NCBI RefSeq assembly: GCF_014647795.1
Contig: NZ_BMPW01000011.1
Location: 124,001-188,000 of the forward strand
Source of the DNA: Actinoplanes campanulatus
Lineage (GTDB): Bacteria; Actinomycetota; Actinomycetes; Mycobacteriales; Micromonosporaceae
Length of the DNA: 64,000 nt
Direction of reading: 5' to 3'
Position 1 is the first letter of the stretch, and the number at the start of each line of letters is the position of its first letter. Under the pieces are notes generated by a model. That model was not told where the DNA came from. It did not search any database and saw only the letters and a program-made list of their open reading frames with translations. The position numbers were made by a program, and so were the translations under genes. Below are positions 53,465 to 63,601 of this stretch, in pieces.

Positions 53465-56038
53465 GTGAGCGAGCTGGAGGCGACGATCGATCTGCTGGTG
53501 CGTCACGCGGAGAAGGCCCTCGCCGACTACGCGGACTTCACCCAGGAGCAGGTCGACCACATCGTCGGCAAGGCCTCCGTGGCCGCGCTGGACAAGCATG
53601 GCGAGCTGGCCAGGTCGGCGGTCGAGGAGACCGGGCGGGGTGTGTTCGAGGACAAGGCCGTCAAGAACATCTTCGCCTGTGAGCACGTCACGAACAGCAT
53701 GGCCGGCATGCGTACGGTCGGGGTGATCCACCGCGACGACATCAACGGCATCACCGAGATCGCCGACCCGGTGGGTGTGGTCTGCGCCGTGACGCCGGTG
53801 ACCAACCCGACTTCCACCACCATCTTCAAGGCGCTGCTCGCGCTGAAGACCCGTAACCCGATCGTCTTCGCCTTCCACCCGAACGCCCAGCGGTGCAGTG
53901 CCGAGGCGGCGCGGGTGGTCCGGGACGCGGCGATCGCGGCCGGCGCACCGGAGCACTGTGTCCAGTGGGTCGAGCAGCCCTCCATCGAGGCCACCTCGGC
54001 CCTGATGAACCACCCGGGCGTCGCCACGGTCCTGGCCACCGGTGGCAACGCGATGGTCCGGGCCGCCTACTCGACCGGCAAGCCGGCCCTCGGCGTCGGC
54101 GCCGGCAACGTTCCGGCGTACGTCCACGCGTCCGCCGACGTGGTCCGCGCCGTCCACGACATCGTGCTGTCGAAGACCTTCGACAACGGCATGATCTGCG
54201 CCTCCGAGCAGGCCGTCGTCCTGGACGCCCCGGTCGCCGGGCAGGCGCTCGCGGAGTTCCGGCGGCTGCACGCCCACCTGGCGACCGAGGACGAGACGCG
54301 GCTGCTGCGGGACTTCATCTTCCCGGACGGGCGGAAACTGAACGCCGCGGTGGTGGGCCGGTCCGCGGCCTGGATCGCCGAGCAGGCCGGATTCGCCGTC
54401 CCGGCCGACACCTCGGTGCTGCTCGCCGAGATCGGCGAGGTCGGTTCGGCCGAGCCGCTGAGCCGGGAGAAGCTCTGCCCGGTGCTGGCCGTGCTCAGGG
54501 CCGACGGCGAAGAGCAGGGCATCCGGTACGCCGAGCAGATGGTCGAGTTCCACGGGCTCGGGCACAGCGCGGTCGTGCACGCCAGGGACGCCGGCCTGTC
54601 GGAGCGGTTCGGCAAGCGGATGAAGGCGGTCCGGATCATCTGGAACGCGCCCGCCTCGCAGGGCGGCATCGGCGACATCTACAACGGCTTCCGTCCCTCG
54701 CTCACCCTGGGCTGCGGCAGCTACGGGCACACCTCGGTCTCCGACAACGTGTCTGCCCTCAACCTGCTCAACATCAAGCGCATCGGCCGTAGGACGAACA
54801 ACATGCAGTGGTTCAAGGTGCCGGCCAAGATGTACTTCGAGCCGCACGCCATCCGGTACTTCCGGGACATGCCCGACGTCTCCCGGGTCACCATCGTCAC
54901 CGACCACACCATGACCAGGCTCGGGTACGTCGACCGGATCAGCAACGTGCTGCGCCGGCGCCCGGAGCCGGTGACCATCCAGGTGATCGACGGCGTCGAG
55001 CCGGAGCCCAGCATCGAGACGGTGCAGACCGGCGCGGCCCTGATGCGCTCCTTCCGGCCGGACACGATCATCGCGCTCGGCGGCGGTTCGCCGATGGACG
55101 CCGCGAAGGTGATGTGGCTGCTCTACGAGCACCCGGACGTCGACTTCGCGGACATGAAGGAGAAGTTCTTCGACGTCCGCAAGCGGGCCTTCAAGTTCCC
55201 GGCCCTGGGCGGTCTGGCCAAGCTGGTCTGCGTGCCGACCACCTCCGGCACCGGCGCCGAGGTCACCCCGTTCGCCGTGATCACCGACACCGCGACCGGG
55301 CAGAAGTACCCGCTGGCCGACTACGCGCTCACCCCGAGCGTGGCGATCATCGACCCGCACCTGACCAAGGACCTGCCGCCGGTGGTCACCGCGGACAGCG
55401 GCTTCGACGCGCTGACCCACGCCACCGAGGCGTACGTCTCGGTCTACGCCAGCGACTTCACCGACGGCCTCGCCCTGCACGCCATCAAGCTGATCTTCGG
55501 CAACCTGGAGCGGGCGGTCTCCGCCGGCCCCGAGGACCCGGTCGCGCGGGAGAAGATGCACAACGCCGGGACGATCGCCGGCATGTCGTTCGGCAACGCG
55601 TTCCTCGGCATCGTGCACGCCATGGCGCACACCCTGGGCGCCACCTTCCACGTGGCGCACGGCCGGACCAACGCGATCCTGCTGCCGCACGTGATCCGGC
55701 ACAACGGCACCGTGCCGTCGAAGCTGAACAGTTGGCCGAAGTACGAGCGGTACATCGCCCCCGAGCGCTTCCAGGACATCGCCCGGCACCTGGGCCTGCC
55801 CGCCGGCACCCCGGAGGAGGGCGTCGAGTCCTACGCCCGGGCCGTCGAGCGGCTGCGCGCGGCCGTCGGCATCCCGTCGTCCTTCCAGGGCGCCGGCGTG
55901 GACGAGAAGGAGTTCCTGGACGCGCTGCCGCAGCAGGCCATGAACGCCTACCTGGACCAGTGCGCGCCGGCCAACCCGCGGATGCCGATGCTGGCCGACC
56001 TCGAACGGATCATGAAGGAGGCCTACTACGGGCAGTAA
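53465..56038 (+). CDS. adhE: Bifunctional acetaldehyde-CoA/alcohol dehydrogenase
   Basis: Reduces acetyl-CoA to acetaldehyde and then ethanol, re-oxidising two NADH, under low oxygen. The 857-residue fusion has an N-terminal aldehyde dehydrogenase with Cys245 in NGMICASEQ, a linker SYGHTSVSDNVSALNLLNIKRIG (split for description), and a C-terminal iron-dependent alcohol dehydrogenase with GGGSPMDAAKVMW and the metal histidines in HAMAHTLGATFHVAHG. Length and layout match E. coli AdhE, which forms spirosome filaments. GTG 53465 has GGGAAGAGG upstream; the longer open frame runs back into icd and is not coding. No Rex site (TTGTGAA-type) was seen. Confidence 0.95.
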   Translation: MSELEATIDLLVRHAEKALADYADFTQEQVDHIVGKASVAALDKHGELARSAVEETGRGVFEDKAVKNIFACEHVTNSMAGMRTVGVIHRDDINGITEIADPVGVVCAVTPVTNPTSTTIFKALLALKTRNPIVFAFHPNAQRCSAEAARVVRDAAIAAGAPEHCVQWVEQPSIEATSALMNHPGVATVLATGGNAMVRAAYSTGKPALGVGAGNVPAYVHASADVVRAVHDIVLSKTFDNGMICASEQAVVLDAPVAGQALAEFRRLHAHLATEDETRLLRDFIFPDGRKLNAAVVGRSAAWIAEQAGFAVPADTSVLLAEIGEVGSAEPLSREKLCPVLAVLRADGEEQGIRYAEQMVEFHGLGHSAVVHARDAGLSERFGKRMKAVRIIWNAPASQGGIGDIYNGFRPSLTLGCGSYGHTSVSDNVSALNLLNIKRIGRRTNNMQWFKVPAKMYFEPHAIRYFRDMPDVSRVTIVTDHTMTRLGYVDRISNVLRRRPEPVTIQVIDGVEPEPSIETVQTGAALMRSFRPDTIIALGGGSPMDAAKVMWLLYEHPDVDFADMKEKFFDVRKRAFKFPALGGLAKLVCVPTTSGTGAEVTPFAVITDTATGQKYPLADYALTPSVAIIDPHLTKDLPPVVTADSGFDALTHATEAYVSVYASDFTDGLALHAIKLIFGNLERAVSAGPEDPVAREKMHNAGTIAGMSFGNAFLGIVHAMAHTLGATFHVAHGRTNAILLPHVIRHNGTVPSKLNSWPKYERYIAPERFQDIARHLGLPAGTPEEGVESYARAVERLRAAVGIPSSFQGAGVDEKEFLDALPQQAMNAYLDQCAPANPRMPMLADLERIMKEAYYGQ

Positions 56039-56063
56039 CCGGTAGCCCGCGCGGCTCGTTGCA

Positions 56064-56106
56064 CGGTGGGGAGGCCTTGTCCCGGGCCTCCCCACCGAAC
56101 CTTTTT
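56064..56106 (+). terminator. Terminator after adhE
   Basis: CGGTGGGGAGGCC (56064-56076) pairs with GGCCTCCCCACCG (56085-56097), followed by a T-run (TTTTT at 56102-56106): a classic intrinsic terminator. A weaker long-range repeat links CTTTTTCAACGTGGC (from 56101) with GCCAGGTTGAAAG just before the end of galT. Confidence 0.92.
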
Positions 56107-56196
56107 CAACGTGGCGAGGGCGAAGGCACCCGGCGCCGGTTTACGGCCGTGATGGCTTTCCGCCCGATGCCAGGTTGAAAGAGGTTCGGCGTCGTG

Positions 56197-57278
<1,082 letters not shown>

Positions 57279-57282
<4 letters not shown>

Positions 57283-58055
57283 TGGGGATTCACCACCACG
57301 AGTTCGGGAACTGTTTCCGTGAGGAGGTCACGGGCGCCGGCCTCCAGGCCGTCGTCGGTGATCAGCACGTCGGCGCGGGCCAACGGCACGATCGAGGAGA
57401 TGCCGACGGTGCCCCACTTGGTGTGGTCGGCGAGCACCACCAGGCGCTCGGCGGCCTCCACCAGGGCCCGGTTGACGTCGGCCTCCATGAGGTTGGGGGT
57501 GGTGTATCCGGCGCGCTCGCTCATCCCGTGCACACCGAGGAACAGCATGTCCAGGTGCAGGGTGCCGATGGCGGCCACCGCCACCGGGCCGACCAGCGCG
57601 TCCGACGGGGTCCGGGTGCCGCCGGTGAGCACGACCGTCTGATCCGGGCGGCCGGCGCGGTAGAACACGTCGGCGACCGGGATCGAGTTGGTCACCACGG
57701 TCAGGCTCGGCACGTCGACGAGGCGCTGGGCCAGCTCCGCCGTGGTGGTGCCGGCGGACAGGGCGATGGCGTCGCCGGGGGAGACCATGGCGGCCGCCCG
57801 CATGGCGATCGCCGTCTTCTCCCCGCGCTGGCGCACCGACTTGGCGGCGAAGCCCGGCTCGTGCGCCGAACCGGGACTGACGGTCGTCGCTCCACCATGT
57901 ACCTTCGCCAGCAAACCACGGTCGGCGAGGGCCTCCAGGTCACGACGGATCGTCATGTCGGAGACGCCGTACTCCGCGGCGAGCTCGGTGACCCGGACGC
58001 CGCCGGTGGCGCGGACCCGGTCGAGGATCGCGGCCTGTCTCTGCTGAGCCAACAT
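57279..58055 (-). CDS. DeoR-family transcriptional repressor
   Basis: A 258-residue sugar-phosphate-responsive repressor. N-terminal HTH (RQAAILDRVRATGGVRVTELAAEYGVSDMTIRRDL, described in part) followed by the DeoR sensor domain with IALSAGTTTAELAQRL, TVVTNS, FLGVHGMSERAG and VVLADHTKWG. It is first in an operon with galT and probably represses it in response to a galactose metabolite. Three 10-bp direct repeats at 58061-58090 begin six bases upstream of its start, which fits autoregulation. Confidence 0.92.
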
Positions 58056-58060
58056 CAGTT

Positions 58061-58116
58061 GGACCGAACTAATTCGAACACACTCGAACAGTACCCCGTG
58101 ATCGGGTCGGTTCGAA
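58061..58116. promoter_or_regulatory. DeoR operator: three 10-bp direct repeats plus a TTCGAA palindrome
   Basis: On the + strand GGACCGAACT, AATTCGAACA and CACTCGAACA are consecutive 10-mers sharing (T/C)CGAAC at helical spacing (58061-58090). GTTCGAA recurs at 58110-58116. DeoR-type repressors often bind such repeats. They cover the start region of the repressor-galT operon. Confidence 0.65.
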
Positions 58117-58125
58117 AGGGTGAGT

Positions 58126-59040
58126 TCAGATACCTCGGCCGCGTTTGTGCAGGGCCGACAGCACGTTCTCCACCTTCACCGCTCCGGTCATCGCGGCCAG
58201 CGCGATGGCGGTTCGCGGTTCGCGCCAATTGGCCCGGACCGCCTCCTTGCTGTAGCGCCAGGCCGCACCCCGGTTACCGGACGCCGCCGACCAGCAGGCC
58301 AGCTGTCCGTACACCCGGGCCGCCCCCGGACCGCAGCCGCTGATCTCCGGGTGCCGCCGCATCATCCAGCGCAGCGACGAGATCTTGGTGGCGTACTCGT
58401 ACGCGTACTGCGAGGTCCGCCCCCAGAGCACCCGGACCAACGGTTCGTCCAAATGAACGATCGGACTCCGGCGGGCCGCCCTTAGCAAAAGGTCCCAATC
58501 CTCGTTCTGGCTGCCCGGCGCGTCCTCGGCGACCATCCCGATCGCGTCCTCGGCCAGCGCCTCCCGGCGGAGGAGGAACGACGACGAGTGCAGCATCGCC
58601 ATCCGGGACCGGGCCAGGTCCGCCACGGTCACCCGGCTCCGGCCGGCCAGTCGCGGGGTGCGGCGGCCCTCGTACTCGACCTCGATCGCACACGTGGCGA
58701 ACTCGGCCGACGGCTCCGCGAGCAGCGCCGCCACCTGACGGCGCAGCTTGTCCGGCAGCCACTGGTCGTCGTCGTCGCAGAACGCCATCAGCTCGCTGTC
58801 CAGCGCCATCAGCCCGGTGTTGCGGGCGCCGGCCAGACCGGCGGACCGCCAGTTCGTCAGGACCAGCACCGGTACGCCGTCGGTGGACGCCAGCAGGTAG
58901 TCCGGCTCGGTCTGGTCGTACACCACGACGACCTTGAGGTCGCCCGGGTAGCGCTGCCCGCGCACCGCGGCGATCGCGCGGCGGACCAGCTCGGGGCGGT
59001 TCCGGGTGGGGATCACGACCCCGACCGACGGCCAGTTCAT
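58126..59040 (-). CDS. Glycosyltransferase family 2
   Basis: A 304-residue GT-A glycosyltransferase that moves a sugar from a nucleotide donor to an acceptor at the membrane face. VGVVIPTRNRPELVRRAI is the GT2 entry, D89-D92 (CDDDDQW) is the metal/nucleotide DxD region, and SQNEDWDLLLRAAR provides the ED catalytic base region. The C-terminal about 70 residues are amphipathic. ATG 59040 overlaps the sulfotransferase stop (TAATG), so it is coupled to it. Donor and acceptor are unknown; the context is an exported polysaccharide. Confidence 0.9.
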   Translation of the reverse strand: MNWPSVGVVIPTRNRPELVRRAIAAVRGQRYPGDLKVVVVYDQTEPDYLLASTDGVPVLVLTNWRSAGLAGARNTGLMALDSELMAFCDDDDQWLPDKLRRQVAALLAEPSAEFATCAIEVEYEGRRTPRLAGRSRVTVADLARSRMAMLHSSSFLLRREALAEDAIGMVAEDAPGSQNEDWDLLLRAARRSPIVHLDEPLVRVLWGRTSQYAYEYATKISSLRWMMRRHPEISGCGPGAARVYGQLACWSAASGNRGAAWRYSKEAVRANWREPRTAIALAAMTGAVKVENVLSALHKRGRGI

Positions 59041-59972
59041 TATGCCTCCGAAGCGATGTTCAGCGGGTAGCCGTACGCCCGCAGCAGCGGCCCGCAGACC
59101 GCGCCCACCAGGCGGCGCTGGGTGCTGGGCAGGGCGCGGACCCAGGCGTCGTCGCGGCGCAGCGCCAGCCGGCCTACGGTGAAGCGCATCGGATTGCCCG
59201 CCGCGCTGTGCCCGGCCCGCAGGTCGGCGTGTTCGGTCCGGAGGAAGTCCAGGTGTTCCGGGTGCAGGGGGAGGCCCGCGAAGTCGGCCAGGCGGATCAG
59301 GCCGGCCCGCGGGTCGGCGAGGAACTCCTCGTAGCGGATCCGGTACACCGGCACACCCCGGCGGGCGAGCAGGCCGAACGCGGCGTTGTGCGCGTTCCAC
59401 AGCACCGCCGAGCGGCCCGGGGAGTAGCGGGTCATCTGGTCGGCGCCGTCGGTCTCCGGCCGGCTCACCGTCTTGGTCCAGGAGTACGCCACCCCGCGCG
59501 CGTCCCGCACCACGTGCACCACGCGCAGGTCCAGGTCGTCCGCCCAGCGCAGCACGTGGGCCAGTGCCGAGTGCTTGGAGGAGTCGATCACCATCCGGGC
59601 GCCGGACACCTCGGCCGCCGCGGCGTAGACCCGGGCGTAGTAGGAGGCGTACTCGCGGACCTCGTCGGTGGCGGCGGTGGCCGAGGCGAGGCGCGGGATG
59701 TGCCGGGTCCGCTCGACCGCGTCGCGGAGCGTGTGGATCCGGTCGACGTCGACGTTCGCCCAGCCGTTGAAGGCCAGGTCGCCGACGCGCCGCCAGAACG
59801 CGCAGCCGGAGAACCGGGCGCCGCAGCCGCACCGCTCGTCGTCCCGGATGTCGCGTTGCCAGAGATGAACGACCTCGCCGAGAGCGCACATCCCGGGCAG
59901 TTCGCCGAGCAGGCGTTCGACGAGTGTTGTCCCGCTACGTCCGAATCCGCCCAGAAAAAGCACTTGTGCCAC
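59040..59972 (-). CDS. PAPS-dependent sulfotransferase
   Basis: A 310-residue cytosolic sulfotransferase. The 5'-phosphosulfate loop GGFGRSGTT is at 8-16, and VVHVVRDARGVAYSW is the 3'-phosphate region. Cys-rich RCGCGARFSGCAFW near 47-60 may bind metal. It probably sulfates a sugar or lipid in the polysaccharide cluster (inference). GTG start without a clear ribosome site; the frame is set by the PAPS loop. It is divergent from the WecG/TagA gene. Confidence 0.88.
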   Translation of the reverse strand: MAQVLFLGGFGRSGTTLVERLLGELPGMCALGEVVHLWQRDIRDDERCGCGARFSGCAFWRRVGDLAFNGWANVDVDRIHTLRDAVERTRHIPRLASATAATDEVREYASYYARVYAAAAEVSGARMVIDSSKHSALAHVLRWADDLDLRVVHVVRDARGVAYSWTKTVSRPETDGADQMTRYSPGRSAVLWNAHNAAFGLLARRGVPVYRIRYEEFLADPRAGLIRLADFAGLPLHPEHLDFLRTEHADLRAGHSAAGNPMRFTVGRLALRRDDAWVRALPSTQRRLVGAVCGPLLRAYGYPLNIASEA

Positions 59973-60034
59973 TTTGGCTCGCCTTCGCTCGTTTCGCTCA
60001 GGTAACGAGTGAAACAGGCAGAAGGAGGCGTTAG

Positions 60035-60820
60035 GTGACTATCGAGGCTTTCGACCGTGTGCAGCTAGATGGCACCGGTATCGACCGCATTACCGAGGAC
60101 GAGGTCGTGGCCGTTGTCCGGGACGCGCTCGCCCACGGCCGCGGTGGCCGCATCGTCACCCCGAACATCGACATCCTTCGCCGCGCCGCCGCCGACCCGG
60201 CCGTCCGCCGCCACCTCGACGACGCCGACCTCATCGTCGCCGACGGCATGCCACTGATCTGGGCGAGCCGCCTCGGTGGCGCCCCGCTCCCCGAGCGGGT
60301 GGCCGGCAGCAGCCTGATCTGGTCCCTCTCCGAGGGCCTCGGCCGCGACGGTCGCTCCATCTTCGTGGTCGGCGGAACCCCGGCCCCCGCCGGAGGAGGC
60401 GCGGCCCGGGCGGCCGCCCGGCTCGCCGCCGCGTGCCCCGGTCTGCGGATCGCCGGCACGATCAGCCCCGACTACGGCTTCGAGCTCGACGAGAGCACCT
60501 ACGCCGACTTCTGCGTGAAGGTGATCGCCGCCGAACCGGATCTGGTCTTCGTCGGTCTGGGCTTCCCCAAGCAGGAGGACGTCATCGAGCGCCTCCGCGG
60601 TGACCTGCCCCGAACCTGGTTCGTCGGCTGCGGCGCCGCGGTCAACTTCGTCGCCGGCGACCTCGGGCGCGCCCCGCTCTGGATGCAGCGCAGCGGCCTG
60701 GAGTGGATCCACCGCCTCGGCGTCGAACCGCGCCGCCTGGCCGGCCGTTACCTCCGCCGCGACGCCCCCTACGCCCTGCGCCTCCTGGCCTGGGCCCCGC
60801 GCTGGGCCGGTCGCCGCTGA
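60035..60820 (+). CDS. WecG/TagA/CpsF-family N-acetylmannosaminyl-type glycosyltransferase
   Basis: A 261-residue enzyme that adds a sugar such as ManNAcA or ManNAc to a lipid-linked precursor in teichoic acid, enterobacterial common antigen or capsule synthesis. Signature pieces: VTPNIDILRRA, VADGMPLIWASRLGG, ERVAGSSL, VGLGFPKQEDVIE and GCGAAVNFVAGDLGRAP WMQRSGLEWIHRL. GTG with GAAGGAGG at 60021-60028. It is divergent from the sulfotransferase; the 62 bases between them hold GTTTCGCTC and GAGTGAAAC arms. Confidence 0.92.
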   Translation: MTIEAFDRVQLDGTGIDRITEDEVVAVVRDALAHGRGGRIVTPNIDILRRAAADPAVRRHLDDADLIVADGMPLIWASRLGGAPLPERVAGSSLIWSLSEGLGRDGRSIFVVGGTPAPAGGGAARAAARLAAACPGLRIAGTISPDYGFELDESTYADFCVKVIAAEPDLVFVGLGFPKQEDVIERLRGDLPRTWFVGCGAAVNFVAGDLGRAPLWMQRSGLEWIHRLGVEPRRLAGRYLRRDAPYALRLLAWAPRWAGRR

Positions 60821-60823
60821 TCG

Positions 60824-61405
60824 TCAGGGGCGGAGGTTGCCGCCCTCGCCGCCTGGGGAGTCCCGCCGGGAGCGGGGTGCTCGCCGGCGGCGGGCGCTGC
60901 CCGGGACGCCGCGGAAGGCGGCGCAACGGCGGCCGGCCCGGGTGAGGGGCACGCCCAGCGTCGGCTGGGGGAAGCCCGCCGCGTCGTAACCGCTCTGCCA
61001 GGGGAAACGGTCACCCGGATCGGGCCAGGCGAGCTGTAGCAACCGCACCCGGTCGTCGCCGTAGCGCATCAGGGCGGCGCCGGGGAACAGCTCGGCCCGG
61101 ATCTCGCCGCCCACGACCCGCACCTCCTGGCCGGTGATCAGACCGCGGATGCGGTGCCCGTGGCGCAGCTGGAGGCCCTCGTCGCGGACCCGCCCGGCCA
61201 CCTCGTTGAGCAGCTGGTGGCCGAATTCCGGGGACACTCCGGCGATGGTCAGCTCGGGAAAGCCGTAGCCGGTGAGGCCCACCGTGTATGCGAAAGGGAC
61301 GGTCTCGGCCGGATCGTCGTCACCCGGCAGGACGTGCACGACGGCCCACCCGAACCGCTCGATGATCTCGCTCTGCTCCTCGAAGAAGTCGTCGAGGTAC
61401 GACAT
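60824..61405 (-). CDS. DUF4262-domain protein
   Basis: A 193-residue cytosolic protein of unknown function. The DUF4262 pattern is clear: FGWAVVHVLPGD..PFAYTVGLTGYGFPELTIAGVSPEFGHQLLNEVAGRV, followed by VRLLQLAWPDPGDRFPWQSGYD. The tail (RRRRAPRSRRDSPGGEGG) is basic and probably disordered. ATG 61405 is chosen because family proteins begin near FEEQ. It converges on the WecG/TagA gene (three bases between stops) and is divergent from the VOC gene. Confidence 0.8.
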   Translation of the reverse strand: MSYLDDFFEEQSEIIERFGWAVVHVLPGDDDPAETVPFAYTVGLTGYGFPELTIAGVSPEFGHQLLNEVAGRVRDEGLQLRHGHRIRGLITGQEVRVVGGEIRAELFPGAALMRYGDDRVRLLQLAWPDPGDRFPWQSGYDAAGFPQPTLGVPLTRAGRRCAAFRGVPGSARRRRAPRSRRDSPGGEGGNLRP

Positions 61406-61483
61406 CGGTGACACCCCCGTGGCTCGGCCCGAACTGGCTGAGCTCACTATGGAACACACGTACGACACTTTTCTGGGCTGGCA

Positions 61484-61503
61484 AACCGTACGCCCGTACG
61501 GTT
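61484..61503. promoter_or_regulatory. 20-bp operator palindrome before the VOC gene
   Basis: AACCGTACG-CC-CGTACGGTT is a perfect inverted repeat whose last base is the first base of the TAAGAT -10 (61503-61508). CGTACG also occurs at 61459-61464. It suits a TetR- or MarR-type repressor controlling the VOC gene and perhaps the divergent DUF4262 gene. Confidence 0.7.
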
Positions 61504-61514
61504 AAGATCGGATC

Positions 61515-61889
61515 ATGGGTTTTCGCATCGATGACCTGCACCATGTGCAGCTGCTGATCCCACCGGGTGGCGAGGGCGTGGCCCGGGCCTTCTACAGCGG
61601 CGTCCTCGGCATGGCCGAGGTCGTGAAACCGCCGGTGCTGGCCGCGCGCGGTGGCTGTTGGTTCCGGGCGGGCGGCTGGGAGGTGCATCTCAGCGTGGTC
61701 CCGGACTTCGCCCCGGCGCTCAAGTCGCATCCGGGCGTGCTGATCGACGGCCTGGACGCGCTGGCCGAGCGGCTGGCGGCCGCCGGGCACCCGGTCGAGT
61801 GGGATCCCCACTTCCCGGGTCACCGGCGGCTCTACTCGGCCGACGGGCACGGCAACCGGCTGGAGTTCCTCGAGCGGATCAGGGATTGA
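61515..61889 (+). CDS. VOC/glyoxalase-fold protein
   Basis: A 124-residue single vicinal-oxygen-chelate domain (LHHVQLLIPPGGEGVARAFYSGVLGM, then GHRRLYSADGHGNRLEFLE). Members bind metal for lyase/dioxygenase chemistry or sequester drugs such as bleomycin. The His8/9 and Glu near the end are the likely metal ligands. ATG 61515 is leaderless by sequence: TAAGAT lies six bases upstream and there is no ribosome site. It has a strong operator, so it is probably inducible. Its 3' end overlaps the opposing GH26-like gene by 11 bases. Confidence 0.85.
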   Translation: MGFRIDDLHHVQLLIPPGGEGVARAFYSGVLGMAEVVKPPVLAARGGCWFRAGGWEVHLSVVPDFAPALKSHPGVLIDGLDALAERLAAAGHPVEWDPHFPGHRRLYSADGHGNRLEFLERIRD

Positions 61890-62874
61890 AGTACGGGTCC
61901 CGGACCAGCCGCAGGAACGCCTTGAAAGCCCGCTCGTCCCCGGCGAGCTGGAACTGCTGGTTGGGCCCGTTGCCGTCGGGATCGGACTCGAAGTAGGCGA
62001 CGGCCTTGATCTGCTTGTTCACCTTGAAGGTGCGCTCGGCGTCCTTGAGCCAGGCGGCCCGGCCCTCCGACCCCCAGGCCTTGGCCACGCCGAACTCGCC
62101 GATCACGATCGGTTTCGGACGCTGGGCGGCCCACTCCAGGAAGGGCCCCATCAGCGTGCCGATCGGCTGGAACTCGAAACCGGCATAGACGTCCACACAG
62201 GTCCAGTCCACCTGGTCGTCCCCGGGGTAGAAGGCGGGCGCGTCGCCGCGGATGAAGCCCTCGGCCGTCGGGCACCACACCCAGGAGACGTTGTCGGCCT
62301 TCTCCTCGCGGAAGATCTTCCGGACGTACCGCCAGGCCGCGATGTAGTCCTCGCCGGACCACATGGTGGCCCGCAGGTTGGGCCGGTCCATCTCCCAGCG
62401 CATCCGCAGCATCACCGGATCCTTGATCTTCCGGATCGCCCGGGCCTGCTCGCGAATCAGCTCGTCGTGCTCCCCGGTCAGGATGGACCGGTTGTCCCCG
62501 GTGGCCCAGCTGATCATCAGCTTGGCGCCGTCGGCGAGGAACGCCGCGTCCGAGGGGGTGCCCATCATCTGCTCGAACCGGCGGTACGTGTTGATGAAGT
62601 GCAGTTTCCGGCCCAGCGACTGCTCCAGGGCGCCGACCGCGGCGAGCCGGCCCACCTGGGTCAGCTCGTCCGGCTTGATCCACGCCCCGAGGTAGGCGCC
62701 GCGGCGGGGCGCCTCGAAGGGCCCGGCCTGGAACGGGCCCCGGTTGGTGGCGACCGCCCGCGGTGGGCTGCTCAGGTCGGGTGACGGCGTCGGGGCGGGT
62801 TCCTCCCGGTCACCCGAGAAGCAGCCGCCGAGCAGCAGGAGCACGAGGGCGGTGGCGATCAGCCCGCTACGCAT
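61879..62874 (-). CDS. GH26-like glycoside hydrolase lipoprotein
   Basis: A 331-residue extracellular lipoprotein (lipobox LLGGC, Cys18; Pro/Ser linker to about 40). The TIM-barrel part resembles GH26 mannanases: LRMRWEMDR puts E161 in the acid/base position and VIGEFG puts E260 in the nucleophile position. Such enzymes often sit in exopolysaccharide clusters, trimming polymers. Its start overlaps the methyltransferase stop by eight bases, so they are coupled. Confidence 0.85.
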   Translation of the reverse strand: MRSGLIATALVLLLLGGCFSGDREEPAPTPSPDLSSPPRAVATNRGPFQAGPFEAPRRGAYLGAWIKPDELTQVGRLAAVGALEQSLGRKLHFINTYRRFEQMMGTPSDAAFLADGAKLMISWATGDNRSILTGEHDELIREQARAIRKIKDPVMLRMRWEMDRPNLRATMWSGEDYIAAWRYVRKIFREEKADNVSWVWCPTAEGFIRGDAPAFYPGDDQVDWTCVDVYAGFEFQPIGTLMGPFLEWAAQRPKPIVIGEFGVAKAWGSEGRAAWLKDAERTFKVNKQIKAVAYFESDPDGNGPNQQFQLAGDERAFKAFLRLVRDPYFNP

Positions 62875-63601
62875 GGAGCCGCCGGGCGGTGTAGAGGACG
62901 TTCACGGCGTACGCATCGCTGCCCGGCATCCGTCGTGCCGCCGCGTCGGCGAGCCGGGCCACCCGGTGGTCGTGCAGCGACGGCGTGAGCATCGAGAAGC
63001 CGCGCCGCTCGACGATCTCGAAACCGTGCCGGGCCAGCAGCCGCCCGACCTCCTCGTGGGAGAGCTCGGCGAACCAGCGTTCCCCGCTGTGCCGCCGGGC
63101 CCGCAGGTGCCGGACCGATCCGGCGTTGCCGTGGTTCTCCACCACGAGCACCCCGGATCCGCGGTGCGGCAGCACCTTGGCGGCGAAGGCCAGCGCCCGG
63201 TCCCGGACCCCCTCGTCGACGTTGAGCAGCAGCCGGAAGATCGTGACGATCGCCGGGAAGCCGGCCGCCACCGGCTGCGGCACCGGACCCTCCTGGGGAA
63301 CCAGGTGCCAGTAGGCCCGCGACCCCACCTCGGCGGCCTTCGACATCATCTCGGCCGACGTGTCGTACCCGTGCGCCTCCCGGACCAGGCCGTGCAGCGC
63401 CCGGACGGCCCGCCCGGTGCCGCAGGCGAAGTCGTGCTGGACCGGTGGATGCTCGGGGAACTCGCGGCGCACCAGGGCGCGCAGGTAGTCCCGCTGGCGG
63501 TCGTTGATCCGCGACGCGTAGCTGTCCGGGGCGTACGTCACGGTCTCGTACTTCTCGACCGCCTCGGTGTCCTGGAACACCCCTGTGTAATCGCTGGTCA
63601 A
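62867..63601 (-). CDS. Class I SAM-dependent methyltransferase
   Basis: A 244-residue methyltransferase. Motif I is HDFACGTGRAVRAL, with later YDTSAEMMSKAAEVG and VLVVENHGNAGS. Substrate unknown, probably a sugar or lipid intermediate of the cluster. TTG 63601 is chosen: AGGAGGA lies four bases upstream and TTG overlaps the flippase stop (TTGA). The longer open frame to 63874 runs antisense to the flippase coding region and is rejected. Confidence 0.87.
   Translation of the reverse strand: MTSDYTGVFQDTEAVEKYETVTYAPDSYASRINDRQRDYLRALVRREFPEHPPVQHDFACGTGRAVRALHGLVREAHGYDTSAEMMSKAAEVGSRAYWHLVPQEGPVPQPVAAGFPAIVTIFRLLLNVDEGVRDRALAFAAKVLPHRGSGVLVVENHGNAGSVRHLRARRHSGERWFAELSHEEVGRLLARHGFEIVERRGFSMLTPSLHDHRVARLADAAARRMPGSDAYAVNVLYTARRLHA

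Noticed and set aside
53027-56095. A 1022-residue open frame antisense to adhE
   Set aside because: High-GC third positions keep antisense frames open. The composition (Arg, Val, Gly, His, Asp) fits a shadow, and AdhE motifs on the other strand are unmistakable.
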